Below, piece after piece: positions 21,547 through 29,242 of a DNA stretch of 57,208 nt. The notes beneath the pieces are model-generated. The model was not told the origin of the DNA and ran no database searches. It was given only the letters and a program-made list of their open reading frames with translations. How positions within the stretch are numbered: the first letter of the stretch is position 1; each line of letters begins with the position of its first letter. The stretch is from the IMG/VR virus record IMGVR_UViG_3300043313_001186, positions 1-57,208 of that record; one strand, written 5' to 3'. A program made the translations under genes and the position numbers. The stretch is from a virus.

Positions 21547-22956
21547 GTGGCACAAAAAGAGCAAGTCATCACCGGTGAAGAGGTTGAATTCCACGAAGGC
21601 AAGAAGATCAGCCTTCCTGTGGGCATGACCTACAAGCGTGCATACGCGATCCTCCAGCGACTCCAGGAGGAAGCGGACACGCCGACGCAGTTCGACCGGA
21701 CGTTCATGTACCGGCCGGACGACGGGGCTCACGCCACCTACCACTGCATGCGCGCACGGTGGGGCATGGCGCTGGGCAAGATCACGGAGACGTTCTTCGG
21801 GATTCGCCCCGCAGAAAGTCGGACTATCCAGGTCGGCTACGGCAAGACCATGCAGGTCCCCTGGGGCCGGATGGAAGTGCCGCACCTGGAAGGGCTGGAG
21901 TTCTTCATCATGGAGGATGTCCACGCCGAGTACGGCAAGGTCTTCAAGTTGTACGCACGAGGGCCGAAGAAGCACAAGGGCGAGGTCGAAGCGCTGTTCG
22001 ATGATGTGCAGGAATACCTCCAGACGAAGAGCATCTATCGGGGCCAGGCCCTGATCGGCTCGGACTCGCTGGACTTCCTGAACATGGACGTGGACCTCTC
22101 GAAGATCATCTTCTCGGACAAGGTGAACGAGGAACTCGGCGGCATGCTGTGGTCCTCGCTCCGGTACTCGGAGGCGATGCGTCGGGAGGGGCTCTCGCTC
22201 AAGCGGGCGATCCTGCTCCACGGCCCGTACGGTACGGGCAAGACGAGCATCGGTCTCATCACTGCCGGTGAGGCAACGAAGGCAGGATGGACGTTCCTCT
22301 CGGCCAAGCCGGGTCGGGACAAGGTGGAGAACGTCCTCCGCACGGCTCGTCTGTACGAGCCCGCGGTCGTGTTCGTTGAGGACATCGACAACCAGACCAG
22401 TGACGGCGAAGCCGATGCTGTGTCTCGTCTGCTCGATGCGTTCGACGGCATCACGAGCAAGGGTGGGGAACTCATGATCGTCCTCACCACGAACCACCTG
22501 GACCGCATCCACAAGGGGATGCTCCGTCCGGGACGGCTCGATGCGATCGTGGAAATCGCTGGCCTCGACCGTCATGGGGTCGAGCGTCTGATCAAGGCCG
22601 TCGTCCCGCAGGGGAAATTGGCCGACAGTGTGGACTACGACCTGGTGTACGGCTCGATGGACGGCTTCCTTCCGGCCTTCGTCCGCGAGACCATCAACCG
22701 GGCAGTCACCTTCGCCGTTGCGCGCATGCACGGCGAGGGGTCGTACGTCATCGACACCGACGACCTCGTTCACGCGGCGGAGTCACTGCACCCGCAGTTG
22801 GCCGCGCTGACCGATGCTGGCGAGGGCACGAAGCGCCCGACGCTGGACAAGTCGCTGGAGAACCTCGTCCTTGGGTCGCTCGCTCAGGCGAAGACCTTCG
22901 ACGGGCACACCGATGAGTACTACACCCTTGAAATCGAGGGTGTTCAGCAGAAGTAG
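21547..22956 (+). CDS. AAA+ ATPase of FtsH/CDC48 type (469 aa)
   Basis: A single classical AAA module: Walker A GPYGTGKT at about residues 226-233, Walker B VVFVEDID at 274-281, sensor Asn in TTN at about 316 and an RPGR arginine-finger motif at 327-330. The first ~200 residues form an unrecognised N-domain; there is no protease domain. GTG 21547 matches the phage's usual GGAACAACCA start context; ATG 21481 is in frame and has AGGAGG, but both sit in a hairpin. Likely remodels host or phage protein complexes early in infection; the target is unknown. A near-palindrome at 21824-21838 codes ESRTI. Confidence 0.88.
   Translation: MAQKEQVITGEEVEFHEGKKISLPVGMTYKRAYAILQRLQEEADTPTQFDRTFMYRPDDGAHATYHCMRARWGMALGKITETFFGIRPAESRTIQVGYGKTMQVPWGRMEVPHLEGLEFFIMEDVHAEYGKVFKLYARGPKKHKGEVEALFDDVQEYLQTKSIYRGQALIGSDSLDFLNMDVDLSKIIFSDKVNEELGGMLWSSLRYSEAMRREGLSLKRAILLHGPYGTGKTSIGLITAGEATKAGWTFLSAKPGRDKVENVLRTARLYEPAVVFVEDIDNQTSDGEADAVSRLLDAFDGITSKGGELMIVLTTNHLDRIHKGMLRPGRLDAIVEIAGLDRHGVERLIKAVVPQGKLADSVDYDLVYGSMDGFLPAFVRETINRAVTFAVARMHGEGSYVIDTDDLVHAAESLHPQLAALTDAGEGTKRPTLDKSLENLVLGSLAQAKTFDGHTDEYYTLEIEGVQQK
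21824..21838. repeat. Dispersed palindrome, degenerate, intragenic
   Basis: GAAAGTCGGACTATC; one mismatch; in the AAA ATPase gene. Confidence 0.7.
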
Positions 22957-22967
22957 TCCACTACGCA

Positions 22968-23000
22968 CAAGGGGGCACCGCATCCAGCGGTGTCCCCTTG
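22968..23000 (+). terminator. Intrinsic terminator-like hairpin
   Basis: CAAGGGGGCACCG (22968-22980) pairs with CGGTGTCCCCTTG (22988-23000), 13 bp with one G-U pair and a 7-nt loop, followed by TCGTCGTT. Closes the AAA ATPase unit. Confidence 0.7.
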
Positions 23001-23016
23001 TCGTCGTTATCCAGCA

Positions 23017-23031
23017 GAAAGTCCGACTTTC
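23017..23031. repeat. Dispersed palindrome
   Basis: GAAAGTCCGACTTTC; overlaps the -35 of the leaderless HNH-like gene. Confidence 0.9.
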
Positions 23032-23057
23032 CCGGTGACCTTCTAGTGTGGTATACT
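23029..23057 (+). promoter_or_regulatory. Promoter overlapped by a palindrome; leaderless gene
   Basis: TATACT at 23052-23057 is five bases from ATG 23063. The -35 position (TTCCCG, 23029-23034) overlaps the last bases of the palindrome 23017-23031, a classic operator arrangement. Confidence 0.6.
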
Positions 23058-23062
23058 AGACT

Positions 23063-23500
23063 ATGACCAGGCGGCCGATCACGTTTGACGAGAAGATCGA
23101 CGCCCGGTTCAAGCGCCGGTCACAGTCGGAGTGTTGGTGGTGGGAGGGCTCTCTCAAGGAGGGCCGTCCCGCTATCAACCTGCGGCATGTCACGCGGTAC
23201 ATCTACGAGCGGGAGATTGCTCCGATCCCACCGGGGATGCGACTGTACCGGACCGACCATGATCGGGATTGCAGGCCGAAGGCGCGTCAGTGCGTGCACT
23301 TCCGGTGCGTGAACCCGTGGCACCTGCGACCTGGCCCGGGAAAGGGCGGCATCTACGACCGTGAGGTCAGCCATGAGTTGACCGACTCGGAGCGTGTGGC
23401 CGACTACAAGCGGCGTGTCCGCCGCAACGCAAGAGACAAGGAGGACAGCAGTGGCGACAGAACCGAAGCCCCGCATCAGAAAGGTGTGGCTCCCCGCTGA
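23063..23500 (+). CDS. HNH-like protein (145 aa), leaderless
   Basis: CWWWEGSLKEGRPAINL near residue 24, YEREIAPIPPGMRLYRTDHD and CVHFRCVNPWHL follow the HNH_3 layout seen at 7.6 kb, with the catalytic His replaced or shifted (RTDHD). A basic C-terminus follows. It may be a DNase or a degenerate nuclease. It starts at the predicted transcription start. Confidence 0.7.
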   Translation: MTRRPITFDEKIDARFKRRSQSECWWWEGSLKEGRPAINLRHVTRYIYEREIAPIPPGMRLYRTDHDRDCRPKARQCVHFRCVNPWHLRPGPGKGGIYDREVSHELTDSERVADYKRRVRRNARDKEDSSGDRTEAPHQKGVAPR

Positions 23501-23819
23501 GATGAAGGTGGCGTTGCGTGAGTACTGCTGGCGACATCGCACGAAGCCGAGTCCGTTCGTGGTCGGCATCATCCAGGAAGTGATCGAGAGTCCGCACCAC
23601 TTCGAGGACTTCGAGATTCCGCCCGCTGGCCAGGACCATATGTCGCTCTACGTCTACGACGAGGTATGGGAGGCAGGGCTCAAGGCCGCTGAGGTCTACG
23701 GCGTCCACCTGAGCGCCATCATCCGGGCCGGTATCGCCCGCGAACTGGCGACCGAAGGTATTCCGTGGGCCGTATCTACCGTGCGCCCTCGTACGGATCG
23801 TATTCCGATACAAGAATAA
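23451..23819 (+). CDS. Tandem ribbon-helix-helix-like protein (122 aa)
   Basis: GTG 23451 follows AAGGAGG at seven bases. Two similar segments look like RHH units: KVWLPAEMKVALREYCWRH plus a following helix (residues ~11-45), and MSLYVYDEVWEAGLKAAEVY plus SAIIRAGIAREL (residues ~65-100). A pseudo-dimeric RHH protein would bind a palindrome as monomer or dimer. It overlaps the HNH-like gene and is preceded by the palindrome-controlled promoter, so it is a candidate regulator of the GAAAGT sites. Confidence 0.65.
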   Translation: MATEPKPRIRKVWLPAEMKVALREYCWRHRTKPSPFVVGIIQEVIESPHHFEDFEIPPAGQDHMSLYVYDEVWEAGLKAAEVYGVHLSAIIRAGIARELATEGIPWAVSTVRPRTDRIPIQE

Positions 23820-23833
23820 AAAGTCCGACTTTT
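23819..23833. repeat. Dispersed palindrome, degenerate
   Basis: AAAAGTCCGACTTTT; 10 bp before ATG 23844. Confidence 0.8.
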
Positions 23834-23843
23834 AGGAGACAGT

Positions 23844-24248
23844 ATGACCGATGACAAGCCGTGCTCTGGAGCAGGGCCGTTCGATTGCCACGCCTCGGCT
23901 GAGGACCACAAGTTCTTGCTTGAGGTCGATTACCAGTACACCGACCCGGATGCTCCGAAGGATGGAGACGATGCGCTACCGGGCAGTGCGTCCGTGCAGA
24001 CGCACATGCACAACATCAACAACCAGACCGTGGTGCAGACGCTGGTCCTCCTGGCACACAACATGCTCACCGACCACATGGCGCACACCACCTTCAAGGG
24101 CACCGGCAACCGGCACCTGGCGCACGCCATGGCGCATGCCGCCGCCACTGCCTACATGGCAGAACTCATCGCAGAAATGCCTGATCAAGTGGACATTGTG
24201 AGCACCCACATACCGAATGACATAAGCAGTCTCTTGGAAGGAGAGTAG
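23844..24248 (+). CDS. Unknown 134-aa His-rich protein
   Basis: ATG with AGGAG upstream and palindrome 10 bp before. The centre is rich in His and Met (THMHNINNQTVVQTLVLLAH, HLAHAMAHAAATAYM) in helical periodicity. Possible metal binding; no family recognised. Confidence 0.8.
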   Translation: MTDDKPCSGAGPFDCHASAEDHKFLLEVDYQYTDPDAPKDGDDALPGSASVQTHMHNINNQTVVQTLVLLAHNMLTDHMAHTTFKGTGNRHLAHAMAHAAATAYMAELIAEMPDQVDIVSTHIPNDISSLLEGE

Positions 24249-24250
24249 TC

Positions 24251-25165
24251 ATGGCCGGAACAACCAATGACAAGAAGCCCACACCGGGACAGAAGCCCAC
24301 ACCGGGACCGAAGCCCACGCCGAAGCCGACGCTGGTGGAGTATCCGCTGACAACTCAGATGATGGAAGTCACCCCTGAGTTGGCCGACGAGTGGCTCGCC
24401 ACCATGGCCCCGAACCGCCGCGTCTCCAGCGGGAACCTGGGGAATCTGATCCAGGCGATGGAGGAAGGTCGCTGGCACGACGACGGCTCGCCGATCCGGT
24501 TCAACCGGTCCGGTCAGTTGATCGACGGCCAGCACCGGCTGACCGCGATTCGCGCCGCCAGGACGCCGCAGACGCTCCTGGTGGTGTGGGGCGTGGAGGA
24601 CAGCGCAATGACGACGCTGGACACCGGCAAGAGCCGGACCCGCGCGGACATTCTGATGATCCACGACCCGCACCTGGTCAACGTGACGAACGTCGCCGCA
24701 GGGGTGGGCATGATGTTGCGCTGGTCGAAGGGCTATCGCAACCACTACATCCGGACGGCCGTGATCAGCAACGACGAGGTTGTGGCGTTCTACGACGCCA
24801 ATCGCGACGAGGTTCTGGATGCCACGAGACACGGCGCTCGGGTGGCGAAGGCCACCGGTGCTGGCTCGGGCATGGCGTTCGCGCTGTGCTACTGGCTGTT
24901 CACGAACATGGACGCGGAGGACGGCGAGTTCTTCTGGGACCGGCTGGTTGACGGGTCCGGTCTGGAGATAGGCAGTCCGATCTACGCACTGCGGGAACTG
25001 CTCGCTCGCGAGGCTCGCTCGTCCACTCGGGAGCGGCTCCGTGCGGACGTGCTGGTGGCCCTGATCATCAAGGCGTGGAACGCCTACCGGAAGGGCGAAG
25101 AGATACGTCTGCTGGCCTTCAAGACCGGTGGAGCGCACCCGGAGAAGTTCCCGGAGCCGGTCTGA
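24251..25165 (+). CDS. ParB-like protein with DGQHRL motif (304 aa)
   Basis: After a Pro/Lys/Thr-rich repeated tail (KPTPGQKPTPGPKPTPKPT) comes a ParB/sulfiredoxin-type fold: TPELADEWLATM, NLIQAMEEGRW, IRFNRSGQLIDGQHRLTAI (residues ~80-97). The DGQHRL motif is the hallmark of ParB-like nuclease/CTPase domains. The C-terminal half is helical. In phages such proteins may nick DNA or act in replication; here it precedes the helicase. Confidence 0.75.
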   Translation: MAGTTNDKKPTPGQKPTPGPKPTPKPTLVEYPLTTQMMEVTPELADEWLATMAPNRRVSSGNLGNLIQAMEEGRWHDDGSPIRFNRSGQLIDGQHRLTAIRAARTPQTLLVVWGVEDSAMTTLDTGKSRTRADILMIHDPHLVNVTNVAAGVGMMLRWSKGYRNHYIRTAVISNDEVVAFYDANRDEVLDATRHGARVAKATGAGSGMAFALCYWLFTNMDAEDGEFFWDRLVDGSGLEIGSPIYALRELLAREARSSTRERLRADVLVALIIKAWNAYRKGEEIRLLAFKTGGAHPEKFPEPV

Positions 25166-25177
25166 TCCAACACAGAG

Positions 25178-25218
25178 CGACCCCCCTGGCAACATTTGTG
25201 CAGTCACCAGGGGGGTCG
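25178..25218 (+). terminator. 12-bp hairpin after the ParB-like gene
   Basis: CGACCCCCCTGG pairs perfectly with CCAGGGGGGTCG around a 17-nt loop. There is no T-run after it. It may attenuate or protect the upstream mRNA. Confidence 0.6.
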
Positions 25219-25295
25219 TAGGATCGGGGTATCTCACACCACCGCGCCATTCCAGTCTATACATGGGCGGGCGCACCATCGCAAGGGAGCCCGCC

Positions 25296-25349
25296 ATGTT
25301 GTGCTGTTCGTTTTGTGCACCCGCTACATCTGGGTGCGTCCTCTCGTGA
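25296..25349 (+). CDS. Cys-rich 17-aa upstream peptide
   Basis: ATG 25296 with AAGGGAG eight bases upstream encodes MLCCSFCAPATSGCVLS and its TGA overlaps GTG 25346 as GTGA. It could be a leader peptide controlling translation of the next gene. An in-frame ATG at 25263 would lengthen it. Confidence 0.4.
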   Translation: MLCCSFCAPATSGCVLS

Positions 25350-25678
25350 CCGGCGAGTACAACCGCGGGTATGCCGCGGGTCGCGCCTCTCGTGACGCCG
25401 AGTTCGACGCGCTCCAGCGCGTAGCCGACTACTGGTACCTCCGCGCGTGCAACCCCGGCATGCCCTCGCCCGAAGCCAAGATGGTGAACAACCTCATCGC
25501 TGGCCAGGAGGCGAACGAAGAGCGTGCTCGGAAGTACGCCGAACTGGACGCGATCGAACAGGCCAAGTTCGCTGAGGCCGAGGCCCTCATTGCCGAGGGC
25601 TACGAAGACATTGACGTCGCCACGAAAGTCGGACTTTTCCTCGGCATCGTGCAGAACCTGAGAGCAGGGACGCTGTGA
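25346..25678 (+). CDS. Unknown 110-aa helical protein
   Basis: GTG 25346 is chosen because of the GTGA overlap; the earlier in-frame sequence has no ribosome site. YNRGYAAGRASRDAEFDALQ resembles small phage proteins with a GYxxGRA motif. A palindrome at 25624-25639 encodes KVGLF. It is GTGA-coupled to the helicase. Confidence 0.7.
   Translation: MTGEYNRGYAAGRASRDAEFDALQRVADYWYLRACNPGMPSPEAKMVNNLIAGQEANEERARKYAELDAIEQAKFAEAEALIAEGYEDIDVATKVGLFLGIVQNLRAGTL
25624..25639. repeat. Dispersed palindrome, intragenic
   Basis: GAAAGTCGGACTTTTC; near the 3' end of the gene before the helicase. Confidence 0.9.
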
Positions 25679-26961
25679 CCGAGAACACCGAGTGGCCGAA
25701 CATCTACGCCGAGGCCGGGAAGGTGGTGCACAACGACAACGAGGGGCTGATCGAGGCGGCACGACCGCACTACGCCTTCTGGCATTCACGGCCGGAGTTG
25801 CTCTCCATCTACGAGAACGCTCGGCGCACCATGATCGCGCCGTGGTCGGCGCTGGGGCTGGCTCTCTGCCGGTCGTTGGTGTCGATCCCCTGGTGGGTGC
25901 AGTACGAGTCCTTCATGGGCACAGCGCCGCTGAACATCGGCGTGGTAAACGTCGGGGACTCGGGTGGCGGCAAGAGCAAGGTGGCTGGACTGGTGGACGC
26001 CAGCCTCCCCTTCCTGGGTCGCGTCCCGAACTTCGCCGCCGTAGAGGTCGGCTCCGGGGAGGCGATCGCTGACGTGTACGCACACCCGGCAGAGAAAGAC
26101 GATCCGGCCAACAACGTCCGGCGCGGCGAGTTGATCTGGCACAACCACAGTCACGCTCGGCTGTTCGCCTTCGATGAGGTCGGTCGCATGTTCAAGATGG
26201 GCAACCGCGACTCGGGCTCCACGATCTTCGAGTACGTGAAGCAAGGTCTGTCCGGTGGTCCGCTCGGTCGGCATCTGGCGAAGGGTGCGGGAACGATGAT
26301 TGAACCGGCGACCTATCGCTTCGCGTTCGTGACGAACGCTCAGCCCTCTCGCTCCGGTGTCCTGCTCAGCCCGGATGAGGTCGAGGGTGGGTTCCCCGGA
26401 CGCCTTCTGTGGTTCGAGACTCGTGACCCTCGCGCCGTGGTCGAGCGTGACGACGCTCCGATCACCCCGCACGGAGTGAAGGAAATCGACTGGCAGTTCA
26501 AGCACACAGTGCTCGCCCTGCCGCAGATGGATGCCGCGCACCGGCGGGACCGGGAGTTGTACCACACGGACCAGCGGGACCCGATCGACGGACACCTGAA
26601 CCTGCTGAGGGCGAAGGTGGCCGTGGCCCTGATGCGTCTGAACGGGCGCACCTTCCTGAACGACGAAGACTGGGACCTCGCCGGTGTCGTGATGGAAGAG
26701 AGCGTCCGCGTGCGGCAATGGGTTCAGCAGGTGCTCGCGATGAAGGGACGTGATGCCGAGAAGGCACGCGGTGAATCGCTGGCTCGACAGAGTGCGGCGG
26801 CCGAGAGCGCAAAGGAGGCGCTGACGATGCGCCGAATCACGGACCTGCTTCGGTCCTTCGAGGCGAAGGGGATGCCGCAGAATCTGTGGCGGCGGAACCT
26901 GCCGGGAAGGGACCGGGAGTTCTACGAGGACGCTGTGGCCATACTGCGCGGCCAGGCGTAG
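25675..26961 (+). CDS. P-loop replicative helicase/primase-type protein, DUF3987-like (428 aa)
   Basis: Walker A GDSGGGKSK at residues 94-102 and a likely Walker B in RLFAFDEVGRMF. The region around it (YENARRTMIAPWSALGLALC before, KQGLSGGPLGRHLAKG and FAFVTNAQPSR after) resembles the DUF3987 helicase-like domain of phage and plasmid replication proteins. No primase domain is visible. It is the only replicative motor seen, so it should unwind DNA for host polymerase; the candidate origin follows immediately. Confidence 0.75.
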   Translation: MTENTEWPNIYAEAGKVVHNDNEGLIEAARPHYAFWHSRPELLSIYENARRTMIAPWSALGLALCRSLVSIPWWVQYESFMGTAPLNIGVVNVGDSGGGKSKVAGLVDASLPFLGRVPNFAAVEVGSGEAIADVYAHPAEKDDPANNVRRGELIWHNHSHARLFAFDEVGRMFKMGNRDSGSTIFEYVKQGLSGGPLGRHLAKGAGTMIEPATYRFAFVTNAQPSRSGVLLSPDEVEGGFPGRLLWFETRDPRAVVERDDAPITPHGVKEIDWQFKHTVLALPQMDAAHRRDRELYHTDQRDPIDGHLNLLRAKVAVALMRLNGRTFLNDEDWDLAGVVMEESVRVRQWVQQVLAMKGRDAEKARGESLARQSAAAESAKEALTMRRITDLLRSFEAKGMPQNLWRRNLPGRDREFYEDAVAILRGQA

Positions 26962-27194
26962 GACACGGTGTCCCACGATGTCCCAGGAACCCCGAAAAAA
27001 CCGCGGGATTTCAACGATTAGGACGGAGGACACGTTTGTCCCACCCCCATGAACGCCGATTCTTGCCGCTACGCGTGAACACTGTTCCTATGTGTTTTCT
27101 ATGAGCGAATACCCCAGCGTGTGGGCCTAGGACAAATCCGTCCTACGTCCTAATCGCCTACTAGAAAGTCAGACTTTCAGAGAGAGGAACAGCA
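26962..27194. other. Candidate replication origin
   Basis: A 230-bp gap without genes. It has an imperfect 27-bp inverted repeat (27015-27041 with 27130-27156, 23 of 27 matching), direct TGTCCCA motifs at about 26968, 26978 and 27037, and between the arms a comparatively AT-rich stretch (27080-27116). A palindrome copy at 27164-27178 precedes the next gene. Confidence 0.55.
27164..27178. repeat. Dispersed palindrome
   Basis: GAAAGTCAGACTTTC; 16 bp before GTG 27195, beside the candidate origin. Confidence 0.9.
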
Positions 27195-27437
27195 GTGGCA
27201 CACCGCACGAACCAGGAGTGGCTCGACCTGATCGACCAACTGGAGAGGTTGGCGAACGACCCCGAGGAAACCGTCGTCCGTCGGCACAAGGCGGAGGGCA
27301 TCCTGAACGACATCCTGCGGCCAGGAGGGATGACACCTGTCGCCGTCCTGGCCATGCGTGCAAACGTTCGCCGCAAAGACGGCGAGGACCGGGTGATCAC
27401 CGATCTGGAGTACGAGTACGGCGGAGATATCGTCTGA
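27195..27437 (+). CDS. Unknown 80-aa protein
   Basis: GTG with GAGAGGAACAGCA context. Helical start (NQEWLDLIDQLERLANDPEE) and a strand-turn C-terminus. TGATG overlap with the next gene. Confidence 0.75.
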   Translation: MAHRTNQEWLDLIDQLERLANDPEETVVRRHKAEGILNDILRPGGMTPVAVLAMRANVRRKDGEDRVITDLEYEYGGDIV

Positions 27438-27739
27438 TGCGCTGGGGAGGACCAGGGTGGCCACCGCGAGAGATGCGGATACCACCTTCACCGCGGGAGC
27501 GACTGGAGAAGTCGATCCGAAACGAGCGAAGAAACTTCTACTTCCAAGGCGGCGGGTCGATCTTCTATGCGTGCTTCACCGTGCTACAGGCGTGGGCGTT
27601 TCTTCAACACCCGGACTGGACGTGGATCACATTTGCGACGAACTTCGGCGTGACCTGTCTCTTCGTCTTCAACGCGCGGCGATCCCTAGATCGCCTGATC
27701 CAGTACGACGATCTAAGAAAGCGATGGGAGCGGTCATGA
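27437..27739 (+). CDS. 100-aa membrane protein
   Basis: Basic, Pro-rich N-terminus, then two membrane segments (GSIFYACFTVLQAWAFL and WITFATNFGVTCLFVF), then a basic RRSLDRLIQ tail. Coupled on both sides. Confidence 0.7.
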   Translation: MRWGGPGWPPREMRIPPSPRERLEKSIRNERRNFYFQGGGSIFYACFTVLQAWAFLQHPDWTWITFATNFGVTCLFVFNARRSLDRLIQYDDLRKRWERS

Positions 27740-27984
27740 AGTACGTCTGCGAGGTCTGCGGCATCGAGGCCGAACTGACCGAGGCAGAGGCGTACGAGAG
27801 CGGCTGGGACTACCCACCGTTCATCGGCGCGTGGGGAATCGTAAGCCCACGCACCTGCCCGAACTGCCCCATGACCGAGACAGCCTGGTGGTATCTGATC
27901 AAGAACGGAGGCGAAGACGTGCCAGAGAAGCACAGGAAGACGATCGAGCGCATCATCATCGAGCAACCGGAGGATCGGGCATGA
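27736..27984 (+). CDS. 82-aa zinc-ribbon protein
   Basis: CEVCGIEAELTEAEAYESGW and CPNCPMTE give two CxxC knuckles in a typical treble-clef spacing. ATGA overlaps with both neighbours. Confidence 0.75.
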   Translation: MKYVCEVCGIEAELTEAEAYESGWDYPPFIGAWGIVSPRTCPNCPMTETAWWYLIKNGGEDVPEKHRKTIERIIIEQPEDRA

Positions 27985-28337
27985 ACCTGTTCTGGGGCCG
28001 GGACAACAAGCCGCTGGAGACACTGGACTGGGCACGCAAGTTGGACGATGCCGAGTACCGGATCGTGGCGCTGGACTACGACAACGAGGAACTGGTGGTC
28101 TCGACCATCTGGGACGGGATACAGAGCCCGCCCACCCTGCACGTCACCGACGAGACGGCGCTGATCTTCGAGACGGCGATAGTGAACCGAGGACTGGTCG
28201 AAGAGAAGTTCCGCTGGCACAGCGAGGCCGAGGCTTTCGAGGGCCACGATCATGTGTGCATGACGACCCTCGGCCGTCATGCACGGCCCGAAGATCACTA
28301 CCGCGAACTCGTCATCGCGGCCGAAAGGGGACGGTAG
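27981..28337 (+). CDS. Unknown 118-aa protein
   Basis: Starts MNLFWGRDNKPLETLDWARK and has YRIVALDYDNEELVVSTIWD strands. Last gene before the SSB promoter. Unknown function. Confidence 0.75.
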   Translation: MNLFWGRDNKPLETLDWARKLDDAEYRIVALDYDNEELVVSTIWDGIQSPPTLHVTDETALIFETAIVNRGLVEEKFRWHSEAEAFEGHDHVCMTTLGRHARPEDHYRELVIAAERGR

Positions 28338-28340
28338 GAT

Positions 28341-28369
28341 TTGCATTATGTCCCACATTATGATATAAT
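28341..28369 (+). promoter_or_regulatory. SigA-like promoter of the recombination operon
   Basis: TTGCAT (28341-28346), 17 bp, TATAAT (28364-28369), then AGTAGTAAGAGG. The spacer contains TGTCCCAC (28349-28356), the same word as in the candidate origin. A palindrome follows at 28402-28416. Confidence 0.88.
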
Positions 28370-28401
28370 AGTAGTAAGAGGTTGAAATCCATCTAGAGCC
28401 A

Positions 28402-28416
28402 GAAAGTGAGACTTTC
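28402..28416. repeat. Dispersed palindrome
   Basis: GAAAGTGAGACTTTC; two bases before ssb ATG. Confidence 0.9.
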
Positions 28417-28418
28417 TC

Positions 28419-28877
28419 ATGGCAGGAATGACAACACAGGTGACCATCGCGGGCAACCTGACCAGGGACCCGGAGGTCCGGTTCGGTCAGGGCGGACAGG
28501 CGGTGACATCGTTCTCGGTGGCCAGCACTCCACGCTCCTGGAACCGGGAGACCAAGGAGTACGTGGACGGCGAGACGATCTTCACGAACTGCGTGATCTT
28601 CGGCAAGCCCGCGGAGAACTTGGGTGCCTCGCTCCGCAAGGGGTCCAGGGTGATCGCGACCGGCTCCTTCAAGTCGCGCACGTACCAGGCCAAGGACGGT
28701 GAGACGAAGACCTCCACCGAGTTGGTGGTGGACGAGATGGGTGCATCTCTGCTGTTCTCAGCGGTCGAAGTCCTCGGGCGTAGCAGTGTCCGCACCGTGG
28801 CTCCCGACGTGCCGATGTCCTATCCGGCGACAGGCGGACCCTCGCAGGTGCCGGACCAGGGCGACGTTCCCTGGTGA
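28419..28877 (+). CDS. ssb: Single-stranded DNA-binding protein (152 aa)
   Basis: OB-fold SSB: VTIAGNLTRDPEVRFGQGG, VASTPRSWNRET, FTNCVIFGKPAENLGASLRK and VIATGSFKSRTYQAKDGE are the conserved SSB blocks. The C-terminus ends GDVPW, an acidic-hydrophobic tip like the DIPF of bacterial SSB. There is no ribosome site: the palindrome ends two bases before ATG 28419 (ATG 28428 also possible). First gene of the recombination cluster. Confidence 0.93.
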   Translation: MAGMTTQVTIAGNLTRDPEVRFGQGGQAVTSFSVASTPRSWNRETKEYVDGETIFTNCVIFGKPAENLGASLRKGSRVIATGSFKSRTYQAKDGETKTSTELVVDEMGASLLFSAVEVLGRSSVRTVAPDVPMSYPATGGPSQVPDQGDVPW

Positions 28878-29242
28878 CCAGGAACCGTGCCTCGGCGAAG
28901 AAGGCAGGCTCGCACTTCGAGCGGATCATTGCCGACCACTTCGCCGACAAGGTGGACTCCGGTATCGACCGGGCGGTCAAGCGCGGGGCGCTGGACCGGG
29001 GTGACATAGCGGGCCTTTCCTTCCATGGCCACAAGGTGGCTGTCGAGTGCAAGGACACCGTGAAAGTCGAACTTTCCAAGTGGGCGGCCGAGGCTGAGGT
29101 CGAACGTCGGAACTTGGGTGCATTGTCGTCAGTGATCATTCACAAGCGGTACGGCAGGACCGCACCAGGCCAGCAGTGGGTCACGACCACGGTCGATGAC
29201 TTCATCGCTCTGATGAACCTGTCGCGAGAGGAACAGCCATGA
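28874..29242 (+). CDS. Holliday-junction-resolvase-like nuclease (122 aa)
   Basis: A PD-(D/E)XK layout of the Hjc/RecB type: GSHFERIIADHFA helix, RGDIAGL with the active Asp, then VAVECKDTVKVELSKW with the E-x-K. GTGA overlap with ssb. The palindrome 29062-29076 falls in the codons just after the ECKD active site (KVELS). Confidence 0.8.
   Translation: MTRNRASAKKAGSHFERIIADHFADKVDSGIDRAVKRGALDRGDIAGLSFHGHKVAVECKDTVKVELSKWAAEAEVERRNLGALSSVIIHKRYGRTAPGQQWVTTTVDDFIALMNLSREEQP
29062..29076. repeat. Dispersed palindrome, intragenic
   Basis: GAAAGTCGAACTTTC; in the resolvase-like gene. Confidence 0.9.
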
